The translations under genes were made by a program, and so were the position numbers. The notes below the pieces were generated by a model. It was not told the origin of the DNA. It saw nothing but the letters and a program-made list of their open reading frames with translations, and did no database searches. Below, piece after piece: positions 26,517 through 34,718 of a stretch of 64,000 nucleotides of DNA (its first letter is position 1; every line of letters starts with the position of its first letter). The stretch comes from Pseudomonas nitroreducens TX1 (GTDB lineage: Bacteria > Pseudomonadota > Gammaproteobacteria > Pseudomonadales > Pseudomonadaceae). The stretch covers positions 227,037-291,036 of the forward strand of contig NZ_AMZB01000121.1 of assembly GCF_000313755.1 (NCBI RefSeq), read 5' to 3'.

Positions 26517-28328
26517 TCAGCCTCCAGTCATCCGGTTCAGCATCGCCTTGTTCTTCTCGTGGAAGCGTTGCCAGGCATTCACGCCCGATTTAGCCCGGCG
26601 TGGACGGCGGACCAGGCGCATGTCTTTGAAGTGCACGTTCGGGAAGGTGTTGCGAACAAGCGGCATCCGAACGCGATACGTGCCGGACTTCGCCACGATG
26701 ATCCCGTCGCCCTGGTCCAGGGATGCGAAGTCCTCCGGTTGCAAGATGTCCTCTCGCGTGGCCTTGAATCCGGTACTGGAGCTGGAGCCTTCCGAATCGT
26801 TTGTGTAGAGGCCGGACTGCTCCGAGGCGTAGCTTTGCCCTGTGCTGCTGCCCGACGACTCCTGGACGAAGCGTTTGATCATGGTGCCCGCCAGCTTCAC
26901 GGCGAACTCCCTTGTCTGGGCGTCCCTGATGTCGCAGTAGAGGTGCGTCCAGCAGTTGCCCAGCACCATCTCCACGAAGGCAGGAGAGATGTTCTGCAGG
27001 AAGCCGACACCCTGGAAGGCGATGATGATCGGGACGTTGGCCGATCGCGCGAGCTGGAACAGCGAAACCTGACTCTCGTCCATGAACGAAGGGTATTCGT
27101 CGAAGATCGCCGGGCACATCATCAACGGTTTTTCTTTGGAGAGCTGGATCTCACCGATCGCCCGGGCCAGGTCCGAGATGAACAGCTTGCCGAACAACTC
27201 CACGCCGTCTTTGTCAGCTAGCGACGACATGGACAGCACAACGACCTTGTTCTGAAGGATCGCTTCCTTGAGATCGACATCGGGGCTGTAGGTGTTGACG
27301 ATGCTGGAGTATTCGCTGTGTGCAAATGCCGAGAGCTTGGAGACCAGACCCTGCAGAAGTTGCTTGTAGCCCTTCAGGTTCCAGGCCTCATTCTGCTCAT
27401 CGAACCAGAAGCGCAGGTAGCTGTGCAGCCACTCCACGCCGTCGTTGTGATAGATCGAGTCGGAGGTCCGAATGCCGCGTATGAAACTGAGAAGGAGGTC
27501 GAAGTCACTCAAGACCGCGATGATGTCCTTGATGTGGAACACCGGTTCCCCGGGCTGCAGCTTCAAGGCGAGGACTGCGGCGGTCAGCGAGTAGCGCGCG
27601 ATGTCAGTCCAGAACTCTTCCTTCGAGTTGGCTTGGAGCTTCATCGCGGTGGAGATTGTGGCGCGCACACCGCCCGAGAAGAACGGGTTGTAGGAGTGCG
27701 ACATCTCCGGGAACTCGAAGTTGATGATCTGGAGCTCATCAAGCCGGCCGGCGGCCTCCATCATTCCGTAGATCGAGCCAGAGAAATCAGAGTCTGATTT
27801 CGCTTCGATTAGCAGAAGGCCTGCCCCTTTTTTTATCTGTTGTTGGATGATTGCCAACAGCAATTCCGTCTTGCCGGTCCCGGTCGCAGCCAGCAGCGCT
27901 ACATGGCGCGTCATGATGTCATCGGACAGCATGAAGGGGATCATCGAGGGGTAAGTCTCGATCAGCTCGCGCCGGATATCGTCGGCCGTAGCAATGCCCT
28001 TGGAGGTGGTTATCGCGTCCACGCGGTCCTTCCACTCAGTCCAAGGGATGGTCTTACCCAAGAACGTTGAGCGCCGGAAATCGCAGTCCGGGATTGGAGC
28101 CTCGGTATAGCCAGCATCCCAAACGTCGGTGGTCGATGACTCCGCTTCCTTCCTGTCCAGCATGAGCGACCAGATTGCACAGCCAGCGGCGATGGCGATC
28201 GTCAGTGGCAGCGGCATGAACGGGATTGCGGCCCCTACCAACGGCAAGCTGATCGCAATGTTCCGCCGGCGCTGGATCTCCGCGTGTTCCGCGGCGAGCG
28301 CTTCAAGTCGTGCTGATTTGATCGACAT
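26517..28328 (-). CDS. traD: Type IV coupling protein (TraD/VirD4 family)
   Basis: 603 residues. Two N-terminal membrane helices (about 22-55) precede a RecA-like motor with Walker A ATGTGKTE near residue 145 and Walker B CPAIFDEYPSF near residue 410. A C-terminal Gly/Ser-rich stretch (SSGSSTGQSYAS) and basic tail follow. Coupling proteins dock the relaxase-DNA complex to the T4SS. It overlaps the RecD-like gene by 26 bases. No relaxase gene is adjacent, unlike SXT/F operons where traI and traD are neighbours. Confidence 0.88.
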   Translation of the reverse strand: MSIKSARLEALAAEHAEIQRRRNIAISLPLVGAAIPFMPLPLTIAIAAGCAIWSLMLDRKEAESSTTDVWDAGYTEAPIPDCDFRRSTFLGKTIPWTEWKDRVDAITTSKGIATADDIRRELIETYPSMIPFMLSDDIMTRHVALLAATGTGKTELLLAIIQQQIKKGAGLLLIEAKSDSDFSGSIYGMMEAAGRLDELQIINFEFPEMSHSYNPFFSGGVRATISTAMKLQANSKEEFWTDIARYSLTAAVLALKLQPGEPVFHIKDIIAVLSDFDLLLSFIRGIRTSDSIYHNDGVEWLHSYLRFWFDEQNEAWNLKGYKQLLQGLVSKLSAFAHSEYSSIVNTYSPDVDLKEAILQNKVVVLSMSSLADKDGVELFGKLFISDLARAIGEIQLSKEKPLMMCPAIFDEYPSFMDESQVSLFQLARSANVPIIIAFQGVGFLQNISPAFVEMVLGNCWTHLYCDIRDAQTREFAVKLAGTMIKRFVQESSGSSTGQSYASEQSGLYTNDSEGSSSSTGFKATREDILQPEDFASLDQGDGIIVAKSGTYRVRMPLVRNTFPNVHFKDMRLVRRPRRAKSGVNAWQRFHEKNKAMLNRMTGG

Positions 28329-30519
28329 CTGGGTTCATCCGTTTGATGAGAAGGGACCGCGCCATCGTTGGCTCACGCTCCGTGTATCCAGTGAGCAGTC
28401 CATCGAGGGCGCCCACGATCAGAAGAGTGGTCCTGGCGCTATTGAGGAGAGTGGAGAGGAGGGTGGAGTTGATCAGCGCTTGCTGACCTTCCCTGACAAC
28501 CAGGACAACGACCTCATAGACCCGGCCACGGAACAGCTTCGGTGTCATCACTGCCCCCTGAAACACGTCCAGGCGCTGCGCCAGGTTCAGCCGGAACTGG
28601 TTCCCAAGGCGGTCTACTGCATCGAGCCGCTCAGGGTTGAGGTCTGCTGCCGTGAAGACCGAGAACGGAGGATGGTTCGTACTTGCTACTGACTGCCGGA
28701 CTACGAACGGCAGTCCCTTGAACAACCCTTTTCCGTGAAACTCAACCAGCCGCTCCTCACCGGTGAACTCTCGGGCAATGGCGGCCGCCATCGGCCCCAG
28801 AAGGTCTTCGCCGGCGCTTCCGCGTGCTGAAGGTGCAACCACCCTAATGTCCTGCAGCGGATCAATCTCAAGCTGCTGCGCGAACTCCCTCAGAACTAGC
28901 GGCAGGGTTTCGTTAAGGAGGTCAGTCGGCACCGGGAGCCACGAAATTGCCTGGCACGGATCGAAGCTCTCACTGTTGGCTTTGAGTGTGCCGCTCCATA
29001 TTCGGCGCGAGGCTTCGCGCTGATGTGTCCGCGCTGAAAGCCAGAAGCTGGCCTGGAACGTGCGCGATGGGCCGGCTTGTGCCAACTCTGAGAACGGTTG
29101 GCCAATGGAGTGTGCGGGTAGGTCTTTCACTGCACCCAGCATGTAGACCCTACTGGTCTCTGGCACTGCGCGGAGGATGTTCACCATCTCCTCAACGCCC
29201 AGGGAATCAGCGCCAGCAATGATCAGCACGTCGGCGTTGATCGGCCGCTTGCCGTGCTGCGCCGGGACGCCCGTCTTCGGGTCGATACCGATCAGGGCTG
29301 AGTAAGTGAAAACGACCGTGTCGTCGGTGATAAGGCGACTGACCTCGTCGGCCATCTCGCTGGTATAGGCGGAGTACACAGCGTCGGCGCCGAACCCAGA
29401 CAGGAAGAGGTCCAGACCTCGAATCACTGCCATCTGGTCGTCGAGGGTTTCGCACTGGACCAGTGCGAACCGCTCGCTCAACAATGAGCGAAGCCCGGCG
29501 GACAAGCTTTTGGTCGCTTGTGCGTCGAGTTCCAGCGGTTTTAGCAGCTTTGCGGCCATCTTGTCCGTCGGGACCAGATCCTCAAGGTCCGAGCAGCCAA
29601 GGCCTGCCCATTTCTGCACCAAGGTGGCAAGCGACTTCTCCGCGTCATGAAGGCTGAGCAGCTGGAGCTGTCCATTGCTGGCGTGCACGACCTTGGCCAT
29701 CGCCAAATCAGTCACCGCCTGGGCGATGAGAGGCCTGATCTCGTCCTTCGTCAGCCGCAGCATCTTCATTACCGCCTCGATCAGCGGGCGGCCCTCAACG
29801 TAGCTGTGTCCAAGCCAGGCTTCGCGGCGTAGTACGCCAATCACTGCACCCTTCACCGCCGATACGGTGTTGCTGGTCACCCCGAAGCGTTTGGCCAGGT
29901 TCTGTGCTGAAGAGAAGAGGATGTCCTCGAAATGGACGTAGAGGAGGTAGGGGTCCTCCTTCAGCACCTCACTGAGGTTCGCTGTATAGCCCAGCCGCCG
30001 CTGCAGCGTAGCCAGCTTGGCCGGGGGGATACCTTCGACATCGATGTGGGCGAGAGCGAGTTGCTCGCTGCGCTGTGTTGCCCAGGCCTGGCCGAGGGCT
30101 TGGGCCTCCGGAACCGAGATGCCGGCCTCAACGAGTCGGGTAGGCGACTGGTCCAGTATTGGAATCAGGTTTTCGCCGAAATGCTGAACTGCCTTGCTTG
30201 TAACGCTGCGGGGAACCTTGGTCAGATCGCTGAGATATCCAACCAAGGACTCGACCTTGGCCGGTGGCATGGAGGTGAACTGGCTGACATCGAAATCAGC
30301 CCCGTCCAGGTCAGGAACTCGTTTCCCGTAGAGGATGTAGTCCTCATAGAGGATGGCGTTGCCGAAGTTGCCAGTACCGGTGAATGAGGTGTTGTCGTCC
30401 CGTCTGAACGTGCATACCGACCACGGGCCGGCGGGGTCACGGAAAACAATATCGACGAGAGTGCCGCGTTCGCGGTTGAGGGACTCAGCCCCATTATCCT
30501 GCTGTGGTGTCATGCTCAT
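28303..30519 (-). CDS. RecD2-like helicase-fold protein with lost ATPase motifs
   Basis: 738 residues following the RecD2 plan: an N-terminal OB-like domain (GTLVDIVFRDPAGPWSVCTF), helix-hairpin-helix regions (about 80-210), a RecA-like core and a C-terminal ARTTLLIVGALDG segment matching the ARKLL motif. The Walker A position (about 353-362) reads LVQCETLDDQ instead of GGPGTGKT. The Walker B position (about 429-438) reads ADVLIIAGAD instead of DEAS. The GDPDQLP motif is GAVKDLP. It is therefore probably a non-hydrolysing DNA-binding or relaxosome scaffold. It overlaps the genes on both sides. Confidence 0.7.
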   Translation of the reverse strand: MSMTPQQDNGAESLNRERGTLVDIVFRDPAGPWSVCTFRRDDNTSFTGTGNFGNAILYEDYILYGKRVPDLDGADFDVSQFTSMPPAKVESLVGYLSDLTKVPRSVTSKAVQHFGENLIPILDQSPTRLVEAGISVPEAQALGQAWATQRSEQLALAHIDVEGIPPAKLATLQRRLGYTANLSEVLKEDPYLLYVHFEDILFSSAQNLAKRFGVTSNTVSAVKGAVIGVLRREAWLGHSYVEGRPLIEAVMKMLRLTKDEIRPLIAQAVTDLAMAKVVHASNGQLQLLSLHDAEKSLATLVQKWAGLGCSDLEDLVPTDKMAAKLLKPLELDAQATKSLSAGLRSLLSERFALVQCETLDDQMAVIRGLDLFLSGFGADAVYSAYTSEMADEVSRLITDDTVVFTYSALIGIDPKTGVPAQHGKRPINADVLIIAGADSLGVEEMVNILRAVPETSRVYMLGAVKDLPAHSIGQPFSELAQAGPSRTFQASFWLSARTHQREASRRIWSGTLKANSESFDPCQAISWLPVPTDLLNETLPLVLREFAQQLEIDPLQDIRVVAPSARGSAGEDLLGPMAAAIAREFTGEERLVEFHGKGLFKGLPFVVRQSVASTNHPPFSVFTAADLNPERLDAVDRLGNQFRLNLAQRLDVFQGAVMTPKLFRGRVYEVVVLVVREGQQALINSTLLSTLLNSARTTLLIVGALDGLLTGYTEREPTMARSLLIKRMNPDVDQISTT

Positions 30520-31007
30520 CCGCTTGGTTGTGCGCGGCCGCTGTTCATGGTCCGCACGCTCTTATGGACGCCGTTGAAGCTTCGCGCGATCTGGTTCGCC
30601 AGGTCCGTGCGGATGGCAGCTGCATCACTCACCAGCCCTGGGTAAAGGCGCGTCAGCCCAACGAAAATGTCGAAGTCCACCAGCAGATCCACCGCCGGCA
30701 GTACCTGCTCAGCGATTACCAGGGACTCGTCATATGCTGGGACTGCATCCATCCCGTTGAACAATCCAGTCGGGTCGGTGAAGAGGAAAGGACGGAGCTG
30801 CCGCAGGACCTGGTTCCTGGCGTGCTCAATCTTGGGCAGCAGTTGGCCTTCGGCCACGCGAACCTCTTGCTTTCCTTTGCAGCCGAAAAGCATGCCCGAG
30901 GCCTTGGCCAGGAAGTGGGGGAGGGAGGTGTTAATCGTCGCGGGCCAGGTACTCCCATCGACCAAGAACGCCTTCGCTTCCGGAGTGTGGATTTGGGTGG
31001 GTTTCAT
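30516..31007 (-). CDS. First gene of the transfer operon, unknown protein
   Basis: 163 residues; AAGGAACC precedes ATG 31007. It is soluble, with predicted mixed helices and a central segment LPAVDLLVDFDIFVGLTRLYPGL that resembles integral helical packing rather than a membrane helix. Its stop overlaps the start of the RecD2-like gene (ATGA), so the two are coupled. It may be a partner of that protein. No family recognised. Confidence 0.65.
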   Translation of the reverse strand: MKPTQIHTPEAKAFLVDGSTWPATINTSLPHFLAKASGMLFGCKGKQEVRVAEGQLLPKIEHARNQVLRQLRPFLFTDPTGLFNGMDAVPAYDESLVIAEQVLPAVDLLVDFDIFVGLTRLYPGLVSDAAAIRTDLANQIARSFNGVHKSVRTMNSGRAQPSG

Positions 31008-31085
31008 GTCTTGGTTCCTTTTCCGAATAGTTGGTTAGGAGTGGCCCTTTTTCGTGGGTCACCGACAAATTGGGTCGACAGGATT

Positions 31086-31102
31086 ATCGTTGGTCCAACG
31101 AT
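31086..31102. promoter_or_regulatory. Palindromic site upstream of the transfer operon
   Basis: ATCGTTGG-T-CCAACGAT, a perfect 8-bp inverted repeat around one base, about 80 bases upstream of the first transfer gene (31007) and downstream of the HU terminator. Symmetry and position suit an operator for a dimeric repressor controlling the transfer operon. Confidence 0.55.
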
Positions 31103-31114
31103 TCATCAGGCAAT

Positions 31115-31143
31115 AAAAAACCCCGCCGTGGCGGGGTTTTGCG
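31115..31143 (-). terminator. Rho-independent terminator after the HU gene
   Basis: CCCCGCC-GT-GGCGGGG is flanked by AAAAAA on the left and TTTT on the right, so it can act on either strand. It separates the HU gene from the transfer operon. Confidence 0.88.
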
Positions 31144-31154
31144 TAGCCGTTGTA

Positions 31155-31430
31155 TTAGCCGTTCACAGAATCCTTCAGTCCTTTTCCAGGGGTGAAGCCC
31201 GGAATTTTTTTGGCGGAAATCTCGATAGCCTTGCCGGTTTGAGGGTTACGGCCGGTGCGAGCGGAACGCTCTTTGACGCCGAAGGAGCCGAAGCCGACGA
31301 GGGCCACAGTGTCGCCTGCCTTCAAAGCACCGGTGACGGTTTCGATGAGCGCATCGACTGCTTTGCCGGCTACCGACTTCGGAATGTCAGCGTGTTGGGC
31401 TACAGCTACGATCAGGTCCTGCTTGTTCAC
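31155..31430 (-). CDS. hup: HU-family histone-like DNA-binding protein
   Basis: 91 residues, a complete HU subunit. It begins [20 protein letters not shown] and has the typical [20 protein letters not shown] core with the beta-arm sequence [15 protein letters not shown] and the C-terminal helix [16 protein letters not shown] bends DNA and assists replication, recombination and relaxosome function. Plasmid copies may limit the burden of plasmid DNA on host nucleoid proteins. It lies upstream of, and on the same strand as, the transfer operon but is separated by a terminator. Confidence 0.95.
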   Translation of the reverse strand: MNKQDLIVAVAQHADIPKSVAGKAVDALIETVTGALKAGDTVALVGFGSFGVKERSARTGRNPQTGKAIEISAKKIPGFTPGKGLKDSVNG

Positions 31431-31512
31431 TGTCTCAACTCCAGATTGGATTAGGGAGGTAGGCAGTATAACGACCGATCGCAGTAGTCCAACTCAAACT
31501 GAGTATGGAATG

Positions 31513-31537
31513 TTCGGCCTGTTGCTCGCAGGCCGAA
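31513..31537 (-). terminator. Hairpin after the 31544-31864 gene
   Basis: TTCGGCCTG, a seven-base loop, CAGGCCGAA: a perfect 9-bp stem just beyond the stop of the minus-strand gene. There is no clear U-run, so it may be a weak terminator. Confidence 0.5.
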
Positions 31538-31543
31538 GTTTGA

Positions 31544-31864
31544 TCAGAGCAGGCTAGATCCAAGGGCGCCAGCCAGGAAGCCAACACCAATCAGCGGCAG
31601 GATATTCGCGATGGTTTTCGAGCCAGCGCGATGGAATAGATATCCCGCCACCCACGTCATGGGCGAAATGAGGTAGGCAGCGACGAGTTGAACCGAGGTC
31701 AGGCGGATCGACAGAGCTGCATCACTCGCAGGAACTGTCCCAATCATGGCGGCCAGTGCCAAGGCAGCGACACTCAAGCACAGCAGAACTGCCAACATGG
31801 CGTTCTCGCTGTATTGGAATGGGCCTACATGGATTTCGGTGGCGCTTTTGAAGGTTTCAGACAT
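31544..31864 (-). CDS. Small membrane protein with three to four helices
   Basis: 106 residues from MSETFKSATEIHV; AGGAGGAATG precedes ATG 31864. The hydrophobic segments are around 22-42 (LAVLLCLSVAALALAAMIG), 55-75 and 85-103. Resembles small TrbC/VirB2-unrelated membrane proteins of plasmid accessory regions; function unknown. The upstream gene at 31914-32261 is on the same strand, with about 50 bases between. Confidence 0.65.
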   Translation of the reverse strand: MSETFKSATEIHVGPFQYSENAMLAVLLCLSVAALALAAMIGTVPASDAALSIRLTSVQLVAAYLISPMTWVAGYLFHRAGSKTIANILPLIGVGFLAGALGSSLL

Positions 31865-31913
31865 CGCGCATTCCTCCTGACTCACGACACAAGGGTAGCA
31901 GCACCTGTTAGAG

Positions 31914-32261
31914 CTAGACAGGGGGATGAAGCTCCAGAATTTGCTCTTCGGCGGTCCTGAGCACTTCGAAGACCTCATCCGAGCAGCCGTGGGCGCTAAG
32001 ACCTTCCATCGCACGGGCGAATGCCTTTGCGTGTGCCTCGGCAAGCTCCACAGAGTCAAAGGCGGCCTGGATCTGCGGATCAGTTGCCACAGGTGCGAGC
32101 GCTACAAGCCCATTGGCGTAAAGACGGCTTTCCCAGTGACTCGGTTCGACGCCGGCGGCGCGGAAGTAGATGAAGCTGAGTTGATCGGCCAGGGTGTACG
32201 CGGCGGCGCCATAGCGCTGGTCGAACGCCTCCCGTCCGTTGGGGGGGGTTTGAAAGTTCAT
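31914..32261 (-). CDS. Unknown small soluble protein
   Basis: 115 residues (MNFQTPPNGREAF); AGGAGAG precedes the start. It is mostly helical and Ala/Glu-rich (LAEAHAKAFARAMEGL), with no signal peptide. It is divergent from the DksA-like gene at 32418, sharing the 156-base region that contains a palindrome. Family not recognised. Confidence 0.6.
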   Translation of the reverse strand: MNFQTPPNGREAFDQRYGAAAYTLADQLSFIYFRAAGVEPSHWESRLYANGLVALAPVATDPQIQAAFDSVELAEAHAKAFARAMEGLSAHGCSDEVFEVLRTAEEQILELHPPV

Positions 32262-32309
32262 TGCTCTCTCCTGTGGTTCGTGTCGAGAACAACTTAACGG
32301 CGGTGTATT

Positions 32310-32322
32310 TCACTTCAAGTGA
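32310..32322. promoter_or_regulatory. Small palindrome in divergent promoter region
   Basis: TCACTT-C-AAGTGA lies between divergent genes (start 32261 minus, 32418 plus), with a related half (CACTTGAA) about 40 bases to the right. It is a candidate operator. No clear Zur-type site was seen, although host dksA2 genes are usually zinc-regulated. Confidence 0.35.
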
Positions 32323-32417
32323 CCGGACATTGCGGATTTCAACGGGTGGTTCCCACTTGAACGAAAAAGGTCGCTCGTTAGGATGGGCCTATTCACCAAT
32401 CCTTTCGGGTTCCGAAA

Positions 32418-32843
32418 ATGACACAAGTGACCATCACACAAGAGCAACTGTTGGCCATGCCTGCCTCGGACTACATGTCTGCTCCGCAACTCGCTTTTTT
32501 CAAGGTCCTCCTCCTGAATCGAAAAGCGAAGCTCCAGGAACTGTTAAGCGATCGTGCCGAAACTCTTCGCGGGGAGTCGGACAATCGCCTGCCTGACATC
32601 GCGGACACCGCGAGCGTGGAGGAACAGCGTTCAATGGAGCTGCGAATGCTTCAACGCTACCAGTCTGAACTGAAGGAGATTGGTGGCGCGTTGGAGCGGA
32701 TCGAGGAGGAGAGCTATGGATGGTGCGAACAAACGGGTGCGGAGATCTCGCTGCAGCGCCTGCTGGTCGCGCCAACCGCAAGCCTCTGCGTCGACGCACA
32801 GGAAACGCTCGAGCGCCGTTCTCAACACCAACGCGTTGCCTAA
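32418..32843 (+). CDS. DksA2/TraR-like transcription factor lacking the zinc finger
   Basis: 141 residues of the DksA family, which bind the RNA polymerase secondary channel and work with ppGpp. The coiled-coil tip has the DxxDxA signature (D60, D63, A65 in LPDIADTAS). The C-terminal finger has C103, T106, C124 and A127 in place of four cysteines. This CT/CA pattern is the known hallmark of DksA2, which works without zinc. It is full length, unlike the very short phage/plasmid TraR proteins. The plasmid may use it to retune host transcription under zinc limitation or stress. Confidence 0.85.
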   Translation: MTQVTITQEQLLAMPASDYMSAPQLAFFKVLLLNRKAKLQELLSDRAETLRGESDNRLPDIADTASVEEQRSMELRMLQRYQSELKEIGGALERIEEESYGWCEQTGAEISLQRLLVAPTASLCVDAQETLERRSQHQRVA

Positions 32844-32966
32844 CCTCAGGTTTTGGGGGGAGCTCCCCCCAACATCTACCGCTCCACACCTATCTCCTGC
32901 ACTACTCAAATCACGCTCTAAACTCAGTCCTATCTCGGCGATAAGTCTCCAATCAGGAGCTGCTGC

Positions 32967-33530
32967 ATGGACGCAGGTCTTCGCGTTCCCCTGTGGGTCT
33001 CTGGCCTCTTGTATCTTGCGGCCCTCGGCATCGCTTTGTTCTGTTTCAGTGCCGGGCTGCGTTCCGTGTATCTCCTTGGGGCCTCAACACCGAATGGTTG
33101 GGCTCTGGGGGTCGGACTCTGGTTCATCACCAACCACACCCTCCAGTTGCTCATCATTCGACGTCGGCGAAGGTATAGCGACGGGCGTGAGTTTGGCGTC
33201 GACCTGGTCAACTGCAGCATGCTCTTGCTGGCATTCGCAGCCCTCAATTTCCTTGAATCGCCGCTTCCTCTCGGCCAGGTGTGGGTTGTGTACCTGGTTT
33301 TCCTTGGCTTGCCCCTGGTTGCTGTGATCAATCGAGTCGGGAGGGGAATAACGTGGCGCGGGCTTCAATGGGTGATCAGCGCTTTGGTTGTTGTTTCCCT
33401 CGGCGTGGACTACTTCAGATTCGGGTTGCTGGTGCGCCTGTTCGCCCCTGATGTCACGAACGCAGTGCTGCTTGTGTCCATGTTCCTGCTCCTATGGGCG
33501 CGTCACTACCGCGTGCAAATCGATCCCTAG
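32967..33530 (+). CDS. Multi-pass membrane protein, unknown
   Basis: 187 residues with about six hydrophobic helices (roughly 10-30, 42-62, 75-92, 100-120, 130-148, 158-178). A basic loop (RRRRRYSDGREF) after the second helix is expected in the cytoplasm. The neighbours are the DksA2-like gene upstream and a metallo-beta-lactamase-fold lipoprotein downstream, separated by about 15 bases from the latter; likely cotranscribed with it. No family recognised. Confidence 0.65.
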   Translation: MDAGLRVPLWVSGLLYLAALGIALFCFSAGLRSVYLLGASTPNGWALGVGLWFITNHTLQLLIIRRRRRYSDGREFGVDLVNCSMLLLAFAALNFLESPLPLGQVWVVYLVFLGLPLVAVINRVGRGITWRGLQWVISALVVVSLGVDYFRFGLLVRLFAPDVTNAVLLVSMFLLLWARHYRVQIDP

Positions 33531-33544
33531 ACGAGGGGTGAGGT

Positions 33545-34630
33545 ATGCGAGCTTTTGCACTGCTGGCCTGCATTTGTGTCTTAGCGGGCTGCACACACGA
33601 GCCACTGAGCCGTGGGTTACCAGTTCAAAATCAGAAGTGGGGATCAGAACCCAAAATTCAGTTCCTGGGTGTTGGAGGGTGGCTGATTCACTGGCGTGGG
33701 GAAGGGGTGCTGCTGGCGCCTTCGTTCAGCAACCCCGCAAGCTTTGGGCTCCTTGGGATACCGCCAGCCCATGTGATCGCGAACAACGAGCGTATCGATC
33801 GCCTCATGCCCCCGGCTGACGACGTCACAATGCTCCTAGTTGGCCACGCGCACTACGACCACCTACTGGACGTGCCGCGTGTTCGAGAGAAGCACACCCC
33901 GCACGCAACCGTGTACGGTTCGGAGACTGTGAAGCACATTCTGGCCGCGGCGAAGACTGCGGACGGTCAGAAAATCTTCCCGCCGGGTTCAGTGGTTGTC
34001 CCGGCGATGGACCAGATTGCTGATCACCGAAGGCCCGACCTGCCGGGCACCTGGTTCTACTCCGGGGGTGGCACCCTAAAAGACGGCGATCGCCATTCGC
34101 CTATCCCTCCCGGCACGACACGGGCCATGCCCATCACCAGCATGCATGCCGGCCACCTGTTCAGGCACAACTTCATAGGCGGGGAGTATTGTTGCAAGGA
34201 CCTCGACCAACTCCCCACTGGGATACTGGACTGGAAGCTGGGGCAGGTAACCATTTCCTGGCTGATAGATTTGCTGGGGGAAGATGGCAAGCCCGTGTAC
34301 AGGCAGTACTACCAGGACTCAGCTGCAGAACCAACATTCGGGTATCCACCACTGATCGCAGATTCTAAGCCAATCGACGTTGTTGTGATCTGCGGCGGAG
34401 GATGGAATCAAGTGGACTACTATCCGACTGGACTCCTCAAGGTGACAAAGCCACGTTTAGTGATTCTGGGTCACTGGGAGAACTTTTTTGGCAACGACCC
34501 CGCTACTCCAGCGCGCACGATCCCGTTCCTCAACTACGACGGTCTCCTTGAGCAATTGAAGCCGTACAACTTTGTGGTGCCAGAGCCGATGTCGGATGTC
34601 TTGCTCCCGCCACCTCTAGTCGCGGACTGA
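33545..34630 (+). CDS. Metallo-beta-lactamase-fold lipoprotein
   Basis: 361 residues. A lipoprotein signal peptide (MRAFALLACICVLAGC) is followed by an MBL-fold hydrolase domain with the metal-binding motif VGHAHYDHLLD (HxHxDH near residue 100) and later H residues (TSMHAGHLFRH, VILGHWENFF). RBS GAGGGGTGAGGT precedes ATG 33545. The enzyme could act on phospholipids, phosphodiesters or beta-lactams; classical beta-lactamase hallmarks are not obvious. It is anchored in the periplasm or outer membrane. Confidence 0.8.
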   Translation: MRAFALLACICVLAGCTHEPLSRGLPVQNQKWGSEPKIQFLGVGGWLIHWRGEGVLLAPSFSNPASFGLLGIPPAHVIANNERIDRLMPPADDVTMLLVGHAHYDHLLDVPRVREKHTPHATVYGSETVKHILAAAKTADGQKIFPPGSVVVPAMDQIADHRRPDLPGTWFYSGGGTLKDGDRHSPIPPGTTRAMPITSMHAGHLFRHNFIGGEYCCKDLDQLPTGILDWKLGQVTISWLIDLLGEDGKPVYRQYYQDSAAEPTFGYPPLIADSKPIDVVVICGGGWNQVDYYPTGLLKVTKPRLVILGHWENFFGNDPATPARTIPFLNYDGLLEQLKPYNFVVPEPMSDVLLPPPLVAD

Positions 34631-34718
34631 CCACTCAAGATCCGATCTGAATGCGAGAAGCTTTGACTTATGCTCCGGACCGTTACAATCCCTACCGTGA
34701 CGACTGGAGATCGTGGCC

